The notes beneath the pieces are model-generated. The model searched no databases and was not told where the DNA came from. It worked only from the letters and a program-made list of their open reading frames with translations. Below are positions 1 to 8,207 of a DNA stretch of 64,000 nt, one piece after another. The number at the start of each line of letters is the position of its first letter. The stretch's first letter is position 1. A program made the position numbers and the translations under genes. Origin of the DNA: Streptomyces sp. RB17 (GTDB lineage: Bacteria > Actinomycetota > Actinomycetes > Streptomycetales > Streptomycetaceae); contig NZ_WEGL01000002.1 of the NCBI RefSeq assembly GCF_009604455.1, positions 248,001 through 312,000 of the forward strand, read 5' to 3'.

Positions 1-37
1 CGCCGATGCGGCCGAGGCCGAGGATTCCGATGCGCAT
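1..37 (-). CDS. Gfo/Idh/MocA-type oxidoreductase, N-terminal fragment
   Basis: Only the first 12 codons lie in the window; the gene continues past the left edge. They read M-R-I-G-I-L-G-L-G-R-I-G, a Rossmann NAD(P)-binding start (GxGxxG) typical of inositol dehydrogenase-like Gfo/Idh/MocA proteins. A GGAG ribosome-binding site lies about 8-10 nt upstream of the ATG. It is the last known member of a leftward catabolic run with the SDR and the PhyH-like gene that follow. The family call rests on a very short peptide, and other Rossmann dehydrogenases cannot be excluded. Confidence 0.55.
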   Translation of the reverse strand, partial: MRIGILGLGRIG

Positions 38-106
38 GAGGATGAGGCTCCTTGCAGTTCTTGCGGGGACGAGGTGGTTCCTGCCGGGACGAACGGAGAG
101 GGAGGT

Positions 107-895
107 TCAGTCGAGGCCGCCGAGGACGTTCTGGTCCCAGTCGATCACCGAGCCCGTGACCACCCCCGACCGGTCGGACAGCAGGAAGACCACGAAGTCG
201 GCGATCTCGTCCGGTTGGCCCAGTTTCCCCATGGGCAGCTTCGCCGCGGCCTGCTCGCGCCAGTCGTCGCCGGCGTCGTGGAAGGCGCGCTGGGTGGCGT
301 CCTCGCCCTCCGTCGCGGTCCAGCCGATGTTCAGGCCGTTGATCCGGATCCGGTCCCAGCGGTGGGCGTGCGCCGCGTTGCGGGTCAGGCCCGCGAGGCC
401 CGCCTTGGCGGCGACGTACGGCGCCAGGAACGGCTGACCGCCGTGCGCCGACGAGGTGATGATGTTGACGATCGTGCCGGGCGCCTTGCGGGCCACCATG
501 TCGGCGACCGCCGCCTGCATCGCGAAGAACGGCCCCTTGAGGTTGATCGCGATGTGCGCGTCGAACAGCTCCGGGGTGGTGTCCAGCAGTGTGCCCCGGG
601 AGGTCAGCCCGGCGGAGTTCACCAGGCAGTCGATGCGGCCGTAGGCGTTCACCACCTCGGCGACCGCCGCCCTGGCCTGCTCGGCGTCCGCCAGATCGGC
701 GCGCACGAACATCGCCTTGCCCCCGGCCGACGCCAGCTCCGCGACCAGCGCCTCACCCGGTTCGGTACGGCGCCCGGTGACCGCCACGACGGCGCCCTCC
801 CGGACGGCGGCCCGCGCGATCGCCGCACCGACCCCCTGACTGCCGCCGTTGACCAGGACGATCTTCTCCCGGAGAAGTCCGTCGAGAAGTCCCAT
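107..895 (-). CDS. SDR family NAD(P)-dependent oxidoreductase
   Basis: A 262-residue classical short-chain dehydrogenase/reductase. The cofactor motif GGSQGVGAA is near residue 17, the NSAG structural motif near residue 92, a catalytic Ser lies in the TSSAH region and the YxxxK pair is seen as YVAAK near residue 160. It is expected to be a soluble dehydrogenase acting on a sugar, polyol or hydroxy acid; the substrate cannot be read from sequence. It lies 30 nt downstream of the PhyH-like gene and upstream of a Gfo/Idh gene on the same strand, so the three probably form one operon controlled by the divergent LacI-type regulator. Confidence 0.88.
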   Translation of the reverse strand: MGLLDGLLREKIVLVNGGSQGVGAAIARAAVREGAVVAVTGRRTEPGEALVAELASAGGKAMFVRADLADAEQARAAVAEVVNAYGRIDCLVNSAGLTSRGTLLDTTPELFDAHIAINLKGPFFAMQAAVADMVARKAPGTIVNIITSSAHGGQPFLAPYVAAKAGLAGLTRNAAHAHRWDRIRINGLNIGWTATEGEDATQRAFHDAGDDWREQAAAKLPMGKLGQPDEIADFVVFLLSDRSGVVTGSVIDWDQNVLGGLD

Positions 896-925
896 GACGT
901 GCCCGCCCTTCCTCAGCTCTCTTCC

Positions 926-2092
926 TCAGCTCTCTCGCCGTTCCGCACCGGCCCGCAACTCCGCACGAAGCCGCTCCGGTGTCCACTTCTCGCGCACCGC
1001 CCGCCGCAGCACGTCCGCCTGCGCCGGCGGGGCCAGACCGTCGACCGGCGGGTCGCTGTCGAGGTTGGTCGGGAAGGGGTAGCCCTCGGCGCTCGCCGCG
1101 ATCACGTTCTCCAGCCACGCCTCGCCGGCCCCCTCGGCCGCGCGCCCCAGCAGCACCGGGAACACCGCGTTCGCCACCGCCTCCCGGTCCACCGTCTCCA
1201 TCGCGCGCCCGAAGGCGGAGGACACCTGGAGCAGATTGGCCGTGCGCCGCACGTCCGCCGTGCGGTTGGTGCCGGCGGCGTGGAAGAGCGCCGGGTTGAA
1301 GAAGGCCGCGTCGCCCTTGGCGAGCGGGAGCTGTACGTGGTGTGCCTCGAAGTACGCCTGGAACTCCGGGAGCCGCCAGGCCAGATAGCCCGGCTCGTAC
1401 CGCTGCGAGTACGGCAGATACAGCGTCGGGCCCGACTCCACCGGCATGTCGCAGTGGGCGACCGCGCCCTGGAGGGTGAGCACCGGGGAGAGCCGGTGCA
1501 CATGGGCCGGGTAGGCGGCCGCGGTCGCGTTGCTGAGGAAGCCGAGGTGGTAGTCCCGGTGCGCGGTCTGCCCGGCGCCGCCCGGGTTGACCACGTTGAC
1601 CTGCGAGGTCACCTGGTAGCCGGGACCCAGCCAGGCCGAGCAGACCAGGGCCAGGACGTCGTTCGCGTAGTAGCCGGCGAACGCCTCCGGGTCGTACAGG
1701 GCCGTCTTCTCCAGCGCGTTCCACACCCGGTCGTTGGCACCGGGCTGGGCGAAGTGGTCGCCGGCGGTGGCGCCGGACGCCCGCTGTTCGGCGATCAGCG
1801 CCTCGAACACGGCCGTGACCCGGTCGACGACCGCCGGGTCCGGGTAGGCGCCCCGGACGACGACGATGCCGGGGCCGTCGGCGAACGCCCGCACCAGCTC
1901 CGCCCGCAGCGCGTCCCGGTCCCCGCCGGCACGCAGCCGTTCACCCTCGTACACCAGCACGTTCTCGGCCACCGAGGCGGCGTGCGGGTAGTCCATGAGG
2001 CGGGTCGTCCGGTCGATCAGGGCGCGGAAGGCGTCCAGGTCGCAGTCCTGCTCGGACAGCCAGGCACGGCCTGGCACGGAGGCGACGGACAT
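926..2092 (-). CDS. phytanoyl-CoA dioxygenase (PhyH) family protein
   Basis: A 388-residue Fe(II)/2-oxoglutarate-dependent dioxygenase of the PhyH family. The metal-binding HxD is seen in AHRDYHLGF and the distal His in FFNPALFHAAGTNRT, followed by an Arg expected to bind 2-oxoglutarate. I chose the ATG at 2092, preceded by AGAAGGA at good spacing; an upstream in-frame ATG at 2137 lacks a better site. It is probably the first gene of a leftward operon with an SDR and a Gfo/Idh oxidoreductase, suggesting oxidative catabolism of a hydroxylated compound. The actual substrate is unknown. Confidence 0.85.
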   Translation of the reverse strand: MSVASVPGRAWLSEQDCDLDAFRALIDRTTRLMDYPHAASVAENVLVYEGERLRAGGDRDALRAELVRAFADGPGIVVVRGAYPDPAVVDRVTAVFEALIAEQRASGATAGDHFAQPGANDRVWNALEKTALYDPEAFAGYYANDVLALVCSAWLGPGYQVTSQVNVVNPGGAGQTAHRDYHLGFLSNATAAAYPAHVHRLSPVLTLQGAVAHCDMPVESGPTLYLPYSQRYEPGYLAWRLPEFQAYFEAHHVQLPLAKGDAAFFNPALFHAAGTNRTADVRRTANLLQVSSAFGRAMETVDREAVANAVFPVLLGRAAEGAGEAWLENVIAASAEGYPFPTNLDSDPPVDGLAPPAQADVLRRAVREKWTPERLRAELRAGAERRES

Positions 2093-2150
2093 CGGTGTCC
2101 TTCTTTCAGTCACGACTTCAGGCCACCGGAGCGGCACAGCCCTGTCATTC

Positions 2151-2162
2151 TTGTCATGACAA
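2151..2162. promoter_or_regulatory. perfect 12-bp palindrome, candidate operator
   Basis: TTGTCATGACAA is a perfect palindrome in the 123-bp gap between the divergent PhyH-like gene and the LacI-type regulator. A central symmetric operator in a divergent intergenic region is typical of LacI-family autoregulation, so I infer that this is the site bound by the neighbouring regulator. Binding itself is not shown by the sequence. Confidence 0.5.
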
Positions 2163-2215
2163 ACCCCTCGAACAACCAGCAGCCAGCCATCAAAAACCCC
2201 TCAAGGAGCCGGCCC

Positions 2216-3247
2216 ATGGGACACCCGTTCCCGATCCGGGAGATCGCACGTCAGGCGGGTCTGAGCGAGGCCACGGTGGACCGTGTGCTGAACGGCAGGG
2301 GAGGCGTGCGCGAGAGCACCGCGCAAGAAGTGCACCGGGCCATCGCCGACCTCGACCGGCAGCGCACCCAGGTGCGGCTGGTCGGCCGCACCTTCATGGT
2401 GGACATCGTGGTGCAGGCGCCGGAGCGGTTCTCCACCGCCGTACGCGCCGCCCTGGAGGCCGAACTGCCGTCCCTGCACCCGGCGGTGGTGCGCTCACGC
2501 TTCCACTTCCGCGAGACCGGCCCGGCCGCCGAGCAGGTCAGAACGCTGGACCGGATCGCCCGGCGCGGCTCCCAGGGCGTGATCCTCAAGGCGCCGGACG
2601 TCCCCGAGGTCACCGCCGCCGTGGGCCGGCTCACCGCGGCCGGCATCCCGGTCGTCACCCTGGTCACCGACCTGCCCGCCGGCGGCCGGATCGGCTACGT
2701 CGGCAGCGACAACCGGGCCGCCGGGGCCACCGCCGCCTATCTGATGGGCCAGTGGCTCGGCGACCGGCCCGGCCATGTCCTCACCAGCCTGAGCAGCGGC
2801 TACTTCCGCAACGAGGAGGAGCGCGAGATGGGGTTCCGGAGCGTGATGCGGGCCCGGCATCCCGAGCGCACCCTGGTGGAGATCGCCGAGGGACAGGGCC
2901 TGGACGCCACCCAGTACGACCTGGTCCGCGCGGCCCTGGAACGGGACCCTGAGATCCGGGCCGTGTATTCCATCGGCGGCGGCAACGACGCCACCCTGCG
3001 CGCCTTCGCCGACCTCGGCCGCGCCTGCGCGGTGTTCATCGCCCACGACCTCGACCACGACAACACGCGACTGCTGCGCGAGCACCGGCTGTCCGCCGTG
3101 CTCCACCACGACCTGCGCCAGGACATGCGGGAGGCCTGCCACCTCGTGATGCGGGCGCACGGCGCGCTGCCCCCGGCCGGCCCGGCGCTGCCGTCCGCGA
3201 TCCAGGTCGTCACGCCGTACAACATGCCCGCGCAGCCGGCCGAGTGA
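2216..3247 (+). CDS. LacI family transcriptional regulator
   Basis: A 343-residue repressor-type protein. Residues 5-30 form the LacI helix-turn-helix (IREIARQAGLSEATVDRVLNG, here slightly atypical because V-D-R-V replaces the usual V-S-R-V). It is followed by a periplasmic-binding-protein-like sensor domain with a GYVGSDN segment and a SIGGGND segment. The ATG at 2216 has AAGGAG 7 nt upstream. The divergent position suggests that it controls the SDR/PhyH/Gfo-Idh operon in response to a sugar- or polyol-like ligand. The following hydrolase gene starts 13 nt after the stop and is probably cotranscribed. Confidence 0.9.
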   Translation: MGHPFPIREIARQAGLSEATVDRVLNGRGGVRESTAQEVHRAIADLDRQRTQVRLVGRTFMVDIVVQAPERFSTAVRAALEAELPSLHPAVVRSRFHFRETGPAAEQVRTLDRIARRGSQGVILKAPDVPEVTAAVGRLTAAGIPVVTLVTDLPAGGRIGYVGSDNRAAGATAAYLMGQWLGDRPGHVLTSLSSGYFRNEEEREMGFRSVMRARHPERTLVEIAEGQGLDATQYDLVRAALERDPEIRAVYSIGGGNDATLRAFADLGRACAVFIAHDLDHDNTRLLREHRLSAVLHHDLRQDMREACHLVMRAHGALPPAGPALPSAIQVVTPYNMPAQPAE

Positions 3248-3260
3248 AGGGGGCGATCCG

Positions 3261-3884
3261 GTGACCCGTACCGAACACGTGGAGATCGACGGCACACCGC
3301 TGGTCGCGGCCCTCGTACCGGGCAGCGGGATCGGGCTGCTGGCCCTGCACGGCAGCAACGAAGGGGGCACAGCCGAACTCGCGGACCTCGTGGCGCGCCG
3401 CTGCGGCGCCACCAGCCTCGTCTTCACCCAGCCGGGGGTACGGCGCCCCGTGCACATCCCGTCCGCGCGCATGGCGGCCGATCACTGCGCCCTCCTGCGG
3501 GAGTTCCTGGAGCACGTCTCCCTCACGGTCTCCGTGCACGGCCACATGCGCCCCGAGGCACCGCACACGATCTTCCTGGGCGGCGCCAACCGGCCCGCGG
3601 CCCACGTCCTCGCCTCGGCGCTCGCCGCCGGCGCCCCACAGTTCCCGGCCGTCACCGACCTGACGGCCATCCCGGCAGACCTGCGCGGCGTCCATCCCCG
3701 CAACCCCGTCAACCTGACCCGCCTGCGCGGCGTCCAGGTGGAACTGCCACTCTCGGCCCGCACGAGCGGGGGAGCGGACATACCGCCGCAGGCGGTGGCC
3801 GAGGCGCTGACCGCCGGGGTCAAGGAGCTGAGCAGCTTGGCGCCCCGAGCCGGCGCGCCCCAAAGGGGCGCGGGGCCCTTTTGA
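3261..3884 (+). CDS. poly-gamma-glutamate hydrolase family protein
   Basis: A 207-residue protein resembling the phage/Bacillus poly-gamma-glutamate hydrolase (PghP/YmaC) family, a zinc carboxypeptidase-like fold. Visible zinc-ligand-like motifs are LHGSNEGGT (H-x3-E, residues 29-37) and SVHGHM near residue 92. The start is GTG at 3261 after a GAAGGGGG site. It lies 13 nt after the LacI-type gene. The C-terminal 15 residues are encoded by a transcription-terminator-like hairpin, so the tail is probably functionally irrelevant. No signal peptide is seen, so an intracellular amidase role is more likely than polymer degradation. Confidence 0.72.
   Translation: MTRTEHVEIDGTPLVAALVPGSGIGLLALHGSNEGGTAELADLVARRCGATSLVFTQPGVRRPVHIPSARMAADHCALLREFLEHVSLTVSVHGHMRPEAPHTIFLGGANRPAAHVLASALAAGAPQFPAVTDLTAIPADLRGVHPRNPVNLTRLRGVQVELPLSARTSGGADIPPQAVAEALTAGVKELSSLAPRAGAPQRGAGPF
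3854..3882 (+). terminator. hairpin with T-run overlapping the end of the hydrolase gene
   Basis: CGCGCCCC and GGGGCGCG form a perfect 8-bp stem with an AAA loop (3854-3872), followed within about 6 nt by CCCTTTT. The hairpin sits inside the last codons and the stop codon of the hydrolase gene, so the terminator also encodes the protein tail. Confidence 0.7.
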
Positions 3885-3968
3885 CATGCGGCTACCGCCG
3901 TGTGGGCGCGAGCGACCACAACGGCGCCGCAGACGCGCGACGGCATGTCGCGGCGCCCCGACCGCGCC

Positions 3969-4313
3969 TCACAGGTTGATCGCGTACGCCTTGCGCAGCG
4001 TCTCGCGCACGGTCCACGTCGTACGGTCCCCCGCCCGCAGCACCGCCATGTCCCCCGGCCCCACCGTCAGCGTCGGCCCGTCCTGCACCTCGATCGTCGC
4101 CGAACCGCTGATCACGACGAACAGTTCGTCCGCCTCCGTGTCCTTGACCGCGCCCGGCGTGATCTGCCAGATCCCGCGGATCTGCCGGCCGTCCGGCGAC
4201 TCCCAGACCACCTTCCCGGTGACCTCCGGGTCGCCGGAGACGATCTGTTCGGGGTCGAGGGGCTCGGGTTCGAGTTCGGCGTCGGGGATGTGGAGCGCGA
4301 AGCTGTGCGTCAT
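3969..4313 (-). CDS. small cupin domain protein
   Basis: A 114-residue single-domain cupin of the ethanolamine-utilisation/DUF861 type. The second half carries the beta-barrel signature (DELFVVISGSATIEVQDG, then VGPGDMAVLRAGD). The usual metal-binding histidines are largely absent, so it may bind a small ligand without catalysing a reaction. It is transcribed alone, converging on the hydrolase terminator and divergent from the membrane protein at 4443. Function is unknown. Confidence 0.8.
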   Translation of the reverse strand: MTHSFALHIPDAELEPEPLDPEQIVSGDPEVTGKVVWESPDGRQIRGIWQITPGAVKDTEADELFVVISGSATIEVQDGPTLTVGPGDMAVLRAGDRTTWTVRETLRKAYAINL

Positions 4314-4442
4314 GCGGCGAGCCTAGCCAGCGCCGGGCCGTGGCGAAGCCGACAGTGTGTGGGGCATCTGGGCTGGTGGGAGGACAGTTCGTCGGTCCGT
4401 GCGAACTGGCGGGGCGGCGTGGCACGGTTGATCGTGGGGAAC

Positions 4443-4958
4443 ATGGCTGACTCCACGGCGGTCGGCACGGCACCGCCCCGGCAGCACGACACACGCGAGG
4501 CCGTCCTGTTCGGCGGTGTGTACGGTGCCGTGCTCGCCAGCTCGATGGTCGCGGCGCTCACCCAGTACGGCCGTACGACCGCCGCCGGCCGCCTCTACGA
4601 CGCCGTGTGGCTCCTGGTGACCGCCTGCGCCTCCGCCCTCGCGCACGGCTACGCCCACTACATCGCGGAACGCGCCCCGCACCGCCGTTGGGACGTGCTG
4701 CGCACGCTGCGGGACGAGTGGCCGCTGGTCACGGCCGTGCTGCCCACGGTCTTCCTGCTCGCGGGCGCGGGCTGGGGCTGGTGGCCGCCGAACGGGGTCC
4801 AGTACCCGGCGTTCGCCCTCAACATCGTGATTCTTTTCGTCCTCGGCCTGATCACCGCCCGCTGGTCGGCACGGAGTTGGTCCATGGCGTGCCTCATGGG
4901 CGGCGGGGACGCGTTGCTCGGGGTGATCGTGGTGGTGGCGAACGCGCTCATCAAGTAG
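4443..4958 (+). CDS. hypothetical four-helix membrane protein
   Basis: A 171-residue protein with about four hydrophobic segments (approximately residues 22-42, 52-70, 96-115 and 128-165, the last possibly split in two). I see no catalytic motif and do not recognise the family beyond small actinobacterial integral membrane proteins. The ATG at 4443 follows GGGGA closely. The reading frame ends inside an 18-nt tandem repeat (4941-4994). It lies tail-to-tail with the TetR gene. Confidence 0.7.
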   Translation: MADSTAVGTAPPRQHDTREAVLFGGVYGAVLASSMVAALTQYGRTTAAGRLYDAVWLLVTACASALAHGYAHYIAERAPHRRWDVLRTLRDEWPLVTAVLPTVFLLAGAGWGWWPPNGVQYPAFALNIVILFVLGLITARWSARSWSMACLMGGGDALLGVIVVVANALIK

Positions 4959-4994
4959 AAGGCGCTCATCAAGTGGAAGGCGCCCATCAAGGAG
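4941..4994 (+). repeat. three tandem 18-nt units spanning a stop codon
   Basis: Three consecutive 18-nt units begin at 4941, 4959 and 4977, with core GCGCTCATCAAGT. The first unit encodes N-A-L-I-K-stop. The second differs at the stop position (TGG instead of TAG) and the third is more diverged. The array is exactly in register with codons, as if a coding repeat was cut short by one base change. Confidence 0.85.
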
Positions 4995-5007
4995 GTGGTG
5001 CCCGGCC

Positions 5008-5586
5008 TCAGCGGCCGGTGCGTACCCCGTCGAGCGCGATGGCGAGAACGCGGTCGCGCTGGGCGTCGTCGTCGAACGCCGTGGCCGTGATGCCGGCGAC
5101 CATCCTCAGCAGGTCGGTGAAGTCCATGTCCGCGCGGGCCACGCCGGCCCGCTGGGCGCGCTCGAGCAGCGGGCCTCCGGCGGCGTACATCGAGTCGCGG
5201 CAGGTCTGGAAGATCTCGGACTCGTCGTTCAGCGCCTCGCGCACCGCGCGCTTGGTGACCATGTAGCCGGAGAAGCGGTCCAGCCAGGCCGTCAGCGCCT
5301 CCCACGGCTGTAGGTCCGCCACCTCCTCGGCCGCCCGGCACAGCGTGTTGACCTCGTCGGCGTAGACGCTCTCGAAGAGGTCGCGGCGGGTGGGGAAGTT
5401 CCGGTACAGGGTGCCGATTCCGACGCCCGCGCGGCGGGCGATGTCCTCCAGGGAGGCGTCCGAGCCGTGCTCCGCGAACGCCTCGCGGGCGGCGGCGAGC
5501 AGGGCGTCGTAGTTGCGGGCGGCGTCCTTGCGGTGAGGCCGGCGGGTCGCCACGATCTCGCCGACGGGGAACGGCGTGGCCGTCAC
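5008..5586 (-). CDS. TetR family transcriptional regulator
   Basis: A 192-residue TetR repressor. Its N-terminal helix-turn-helix is seen as SLEDIARRAGVGIGTLYRNF (about residues 44-63), followed by an alpha-helical ligand domain. It is divergent from the MFS exporter at 5805, with several perfect palindromes in the shared 218-bp region. This is the classical arrangement of a drug-sensing repressor and its efflux pump. The ligand is unknown. Confidence 0.92.
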   Translation of the reverse strand: MTATPFPVGEIVATRRPHRKDAARNYDALLAAAREAFAEHGSDASLEDIARRAGVGIGTLYRNFPTRRDLFESVYADEVNTLCRAAEEVADLQPWEALTAWLDRFSGYMVTKRAVREALNDESEIFQTCRDSMYAAGGPLLERAQRAGVARADMDFTDLLRMVAGITATAFDDDAQRDRVLAIALDGVRTGR

Positions 5587-5610
5587 TGGTGCCTCCCATG
5601 GGGGATCGAT

Positions 5611-5682
5611 GAACCGGAGGAACGCATCCGGTTCGGTTGAACCGGAGGCGCGCCTCCGCTAGAGTGGAGGTGCACCTCCACT
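5611..5682. promoter_or_regulatory. cluster of three inverted repeats, candidate TetR operators
   Basis: Three inverted repeats lie between the TetR gene and the MFS gene. GAACCGGA (5611-5618) pairs with TCCGGTTC (5627-5634). CGGAGGCGCGCCTCCG is a perfect 16-bp palindrome at 5643-5658. AGTGGAGGTGCACCTCCACT is a perfect 20-bp palindrome at 5663-5682. The last two share the half-site GGAGG-x-GC, which suggests two adjacent repressor dimers. The rest of the 218-bp gap (5587-5804) holds the promoters and GGAGAGG before the MFS start. Confidence 0.7.
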
Positions 5683-5804
5683 TTAGCAGTGCTGGGGCCG
5701 ACTCCGCCCTGGGCAGACGTGCCCGGCGGCGATGCCCCCGTCACCTCTTCCTCGACTTCCTCCTTCGCCCCTTCCTCGGCGCTCCCCTTCGGAGAGGCTC
5801 TCTC

Positions 5805-7232
5805 ATGCCCCGCACGTCCACTCGCCTCACCTTCGCGGTCCTCGCGACCGGTGCGGGCGTGTTCTCCATGCTCCAGTCGCTGATCGCGCCGGCCCTGCCG
5901 ACCGTCCAGCACGCCCTGCACACCTCCCAGTCGACCGCGACCTGGGTGATGACGGCCTACCTGCTGTCCGCCTCGGTCTTCACCCCCATCCTCGGCCGGG
6001 TCGGTGACCTCGTCGGAAAGAAGCGCACGCTCGTCGGCGTCCTGCTCGCCGTCCTCGCCGGCTGTCTGGTCGCCGCGCTCGCCCCGGACATCGGTGTCCT
6101 CGTCGTCGCCCGGGTCGTCCAGGGCGTCGGTGGCGCCCTGTTCCCGCTGTCCTTCGGCATCATCCGCGACGAGTTCGCGCCGGCCGAGGTGAGCGGCAGC
6201 ATCAGCACCCTCTCCGCGGTCATCGCCGCGGGCGGCGGTGTCGGCATGGTGGCCGCCGGACCGATCGTCTCCGCGCTCGACTACCGCTGGCTGTTCTGGA
6301 TCCCCGTGGCGATCGTCGCCGCGACGGTCCTGATCGCCGTGGCGTACGTCCCCGAGTCGCCCAAGCGGGCCCAGGGGAAGGTGGGTTGGTACGGCGCCAT
6401 CCTGCTCTCCGCATGGCTGGTCGCCCTGCTGCTGCCGCTGAGCCAGGCCGGGCAGTGGGGCTGGGGTTCCGCGAAGGTGCTCGGTCTGTTCGCCGCCGCG
6501 GTCGTGCTGTTCGTCCTGTGGCTCACGGCCGAGGCCCGCTCCCGCACCCCGCTGATCGACCTGCGCGTGATGCGGCTGCCCGCGGTGTGGACGACCAACG
6601 CCGCCGCCCTGCTCTTCGGCGCGGGCATGTACGCCATCTGGTCCTTCCTGCCGGGCTTCGTCCAGACGCCGTCCACGGCCGGTTACGGCTTCGGCGCGAG
6701 CGTCACCGCCTCCGGCCTCCTCATGCTCCCGATGCTGCTGGCGATGTTCCTCTCCGGCATCCTCTCGGGCCGCCTGGAGCCCCGCGTCGGCGCCAAGGCG
6801 CTCCTCACCGCGGGTGCCGCCCTCGGCGCGCTGGCCTGCGGCTTCCTCACCCTCTGGCATGACGCCCAGTGGCAGATCGCCGTCGTGGCCGGGCTGTTCG
6901 GCCTGGGTATCGGGCTGGCCTTCGCGTCCATGGCCAACCTCGTCGTCGGCAGCGTCCCGCCCGAGCAGACCGGAGCCGCGACCGGCATGAACGCCAACAT
7001 CCGCACCATCGGCGGCTCCATCGGCGCCGCGCTCACCGGCGTCCTGGTCACCGGCCGCCTCCAGCCCTCCGGCCTGCCCTACGCCTCCGGCTACACCCAC
7101 GGCTGGGCCCTGCTCGCCCTCCTCTGCCTGGCCGCGGCCGGCGCCGCCCTCCTCGTCCCGGCCCGCCGCCAGGACCGTACGACGATCCCCGCCGCCTCGG
7201 GGGCGGCACCGGCACCCGCTCGGGTGCGGTAG
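5805..7232 (+). CDS. MFS transporter, DHA2-type multidrug efflux
   Basis: A 475-residue major facilitator with about 14 hydrophobic helices, as in the DHA2 drug:proton antiporter family. Motif A appears as GRVGDLVGKKR (about residues 63-73) and motif C-like glycines follow in GGGVGMVAAGPIV. The ATG at 5805 is preceded by GGAGAGG. It is expected in the cytoplasmic membrane, exporting hydrophobic drugs, under control of the divergent TetR protein. It lies 1.1 kb from the PBD cluster but is separated from it by a tRNA gene and a terminator, so a role in PBD export is possible but unsupported. Confidence 0.9.
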   Translation: MPRTSTRLTFAVLATGAGVFSMLQSLIAPALPTVQHALHTSQSTATWVMTAYLLSASVFTPILGRVGDLVGKKRTLVGVLLAVLAGCLVAALAPDIGVLVVARVVQGVGGALFPLSFGIIRDEFAPAEVSGSISTLSAVIAAGGGVGMVAAGPIVSALDYRWLFWIPVAIVAATVLIAVAYVPESPKRAQGKVGWYGAILLSAWLVALLLPLSQAGQWGWGSAKVLGLFAAAVVLFVLWLTAEARSRTPLIDLRVMRLPAVWTTNAAALLFGAGMYAIWSFLPGFVQTPSTAGYGFGASVTASGLLMLPMLLAMFLSGILSGRLEPRVGAKALLTAGAALGALACGFLTLWHDAQWQIAVVAGLFGLGIGLAFASMANLVVGSVPPEQTGAATGMNANIRTIGGSIGAALTGVLVTGRLQPSGLPYASGYTHGWALLALLCLAAAGAALLVPARRQDRTTIPAASGAAPAPARVR

Positions 7233-7279
7233 GGTTGACCTGCGTGATCACGCGGGGGACACCCCGGGTGGGACCGCAA

Positions 7280-7353
<74 letters not shown>

Positions 7354-7366
7354 CTGCGAGACGCAG

Positions 7367-7415
7367 GGCGAAGGCCGTGCCGAGGATTGTCGCAATCCTC
7401 GGCACGGCCTTCGCC
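7367..7415. terminator. perfect 23-bp-stem hairpin, bidirectional terminator
   Basis: Positions 7367-7389 and 7393-7415 are perfect reverse complements separated by only the loop TCG. The stem is 23 bp with no mismatch, lying between the tRNA and the 3' end of the convergent MarR gene. It lacks a long T-run, as is common in Streptomyces, and should terminate from both sides. Confidence 0.85.
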
Positions 7416-7432
7416 GTTGCGGTCTCTCTCGG

Positions 7433-7897
7433 TCACAGGTGGGGTTCCAGGGCCCCGGCGACCTTGTGGCACAGCTCGACGAACATCGCCCGCTCGCCCG
7501 GGCTCAGGGCGGCCTCGACGATGGCGGCGTTGTCGCGCCGCTGGTCGGCCACCCGGGTGAGGAAGGACTCGCCGGTCGCGGTGAGCGAGGTGGTCAGTTC
7601 ACGCCGATCCTCACCGAGCGTCTGCTGCCCGACGAGGCCGAGGTCCTTCAGGACCCGCAGCGCCTTGGAGGTGGTCGCCCTCGACACGCCGAGCGAGCCG
7701 CTCAGGACCGAGGGGGTCATGGGACCGCGAATACGCAGCAGTTCGAGCACGTCGTACTGCTGCCAGGTGACGCCTTCCGGATTCGAGCGCGTGCGGCGGG
7801 CGACCAGGATGCACTGCAGGTGGGACAGTGCGTCCTCGAGTTCGCCCGGCGCGGGCGGAGCGTCGGACGCGCGCGGTGGACTGTCGGTTCGAGTCAT
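7433..7897 (-). CDS. MarR family transcriptional regulator
   Basis: A 154-residue winged-helix regulator. The recognition region reads PSVLSGSLGVSRATTSKALRV and the wing contains EDRRELTTSLTATGE, with the basic D-x-R signature seen as GEDRREL. It lies divergently upstream of the first PBD gene, separated by a 432-bp AT-rich region, so it is a reasonable candidate for a cluster-situated regulator or product sensor. It could equally act only on itself. Confidence 0.88.
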   Translation of the reverse strand: MTRTDSPPRASDAPPAPGELEDALSHLQCILVARRTRSNPEGVTWQQYDVLELLRIRGPMTPSVLSGSLGVSRATTSKALRVLKDLGLVGQQTLGEDRRELTTSLTATGESFLTRVADQRRDNAAIVEAALSPGERAMFVELCHKVAGALEPHL

Positions 7898-7930
7898 CAG
7901 TCCCTCGGATGATGAGGTGGGAGAGAGTCG

Positions 7931-7950
7931 GTTGGTTACCCATTATCAAC
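7931..7950. promoter_or_regulatory. 20-bp imperfect palindrome, candidate MarR operator
   Basis: GTTGGTTACCCATTATCAAC has outer arms GTTG/CAAC with partly symmetric interior, a length and shape typical of MarR sites. It begins 33 nt upstream of the MarR start codon, so autorepression is the simplest reading. Confidence 0.45.
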
Positions 7951-8207
7951 GATCGTCAGACCTCACGTACACCACTGCGCTCCACACGCGGCCTCCACTT
8001 CACAAAATGGTTTCCGATCAGAAATCAGATTCCCTCAAGTGTGAGATCCGGAATGATTTCTTCCGGGAAAACGATTGTTGGATCTTTCGTCAACGAGCGG
8101 TCGCTTTCCTGATGGAAAGCGAATGGCTGAAAAAAGCGGAGGTGCGCGGAGGGTGGGTCGTAGGGTCGGGGTGTAGGTGAGGGCGGGCGTGCCGGTCCGG
8201 ATCGGGG

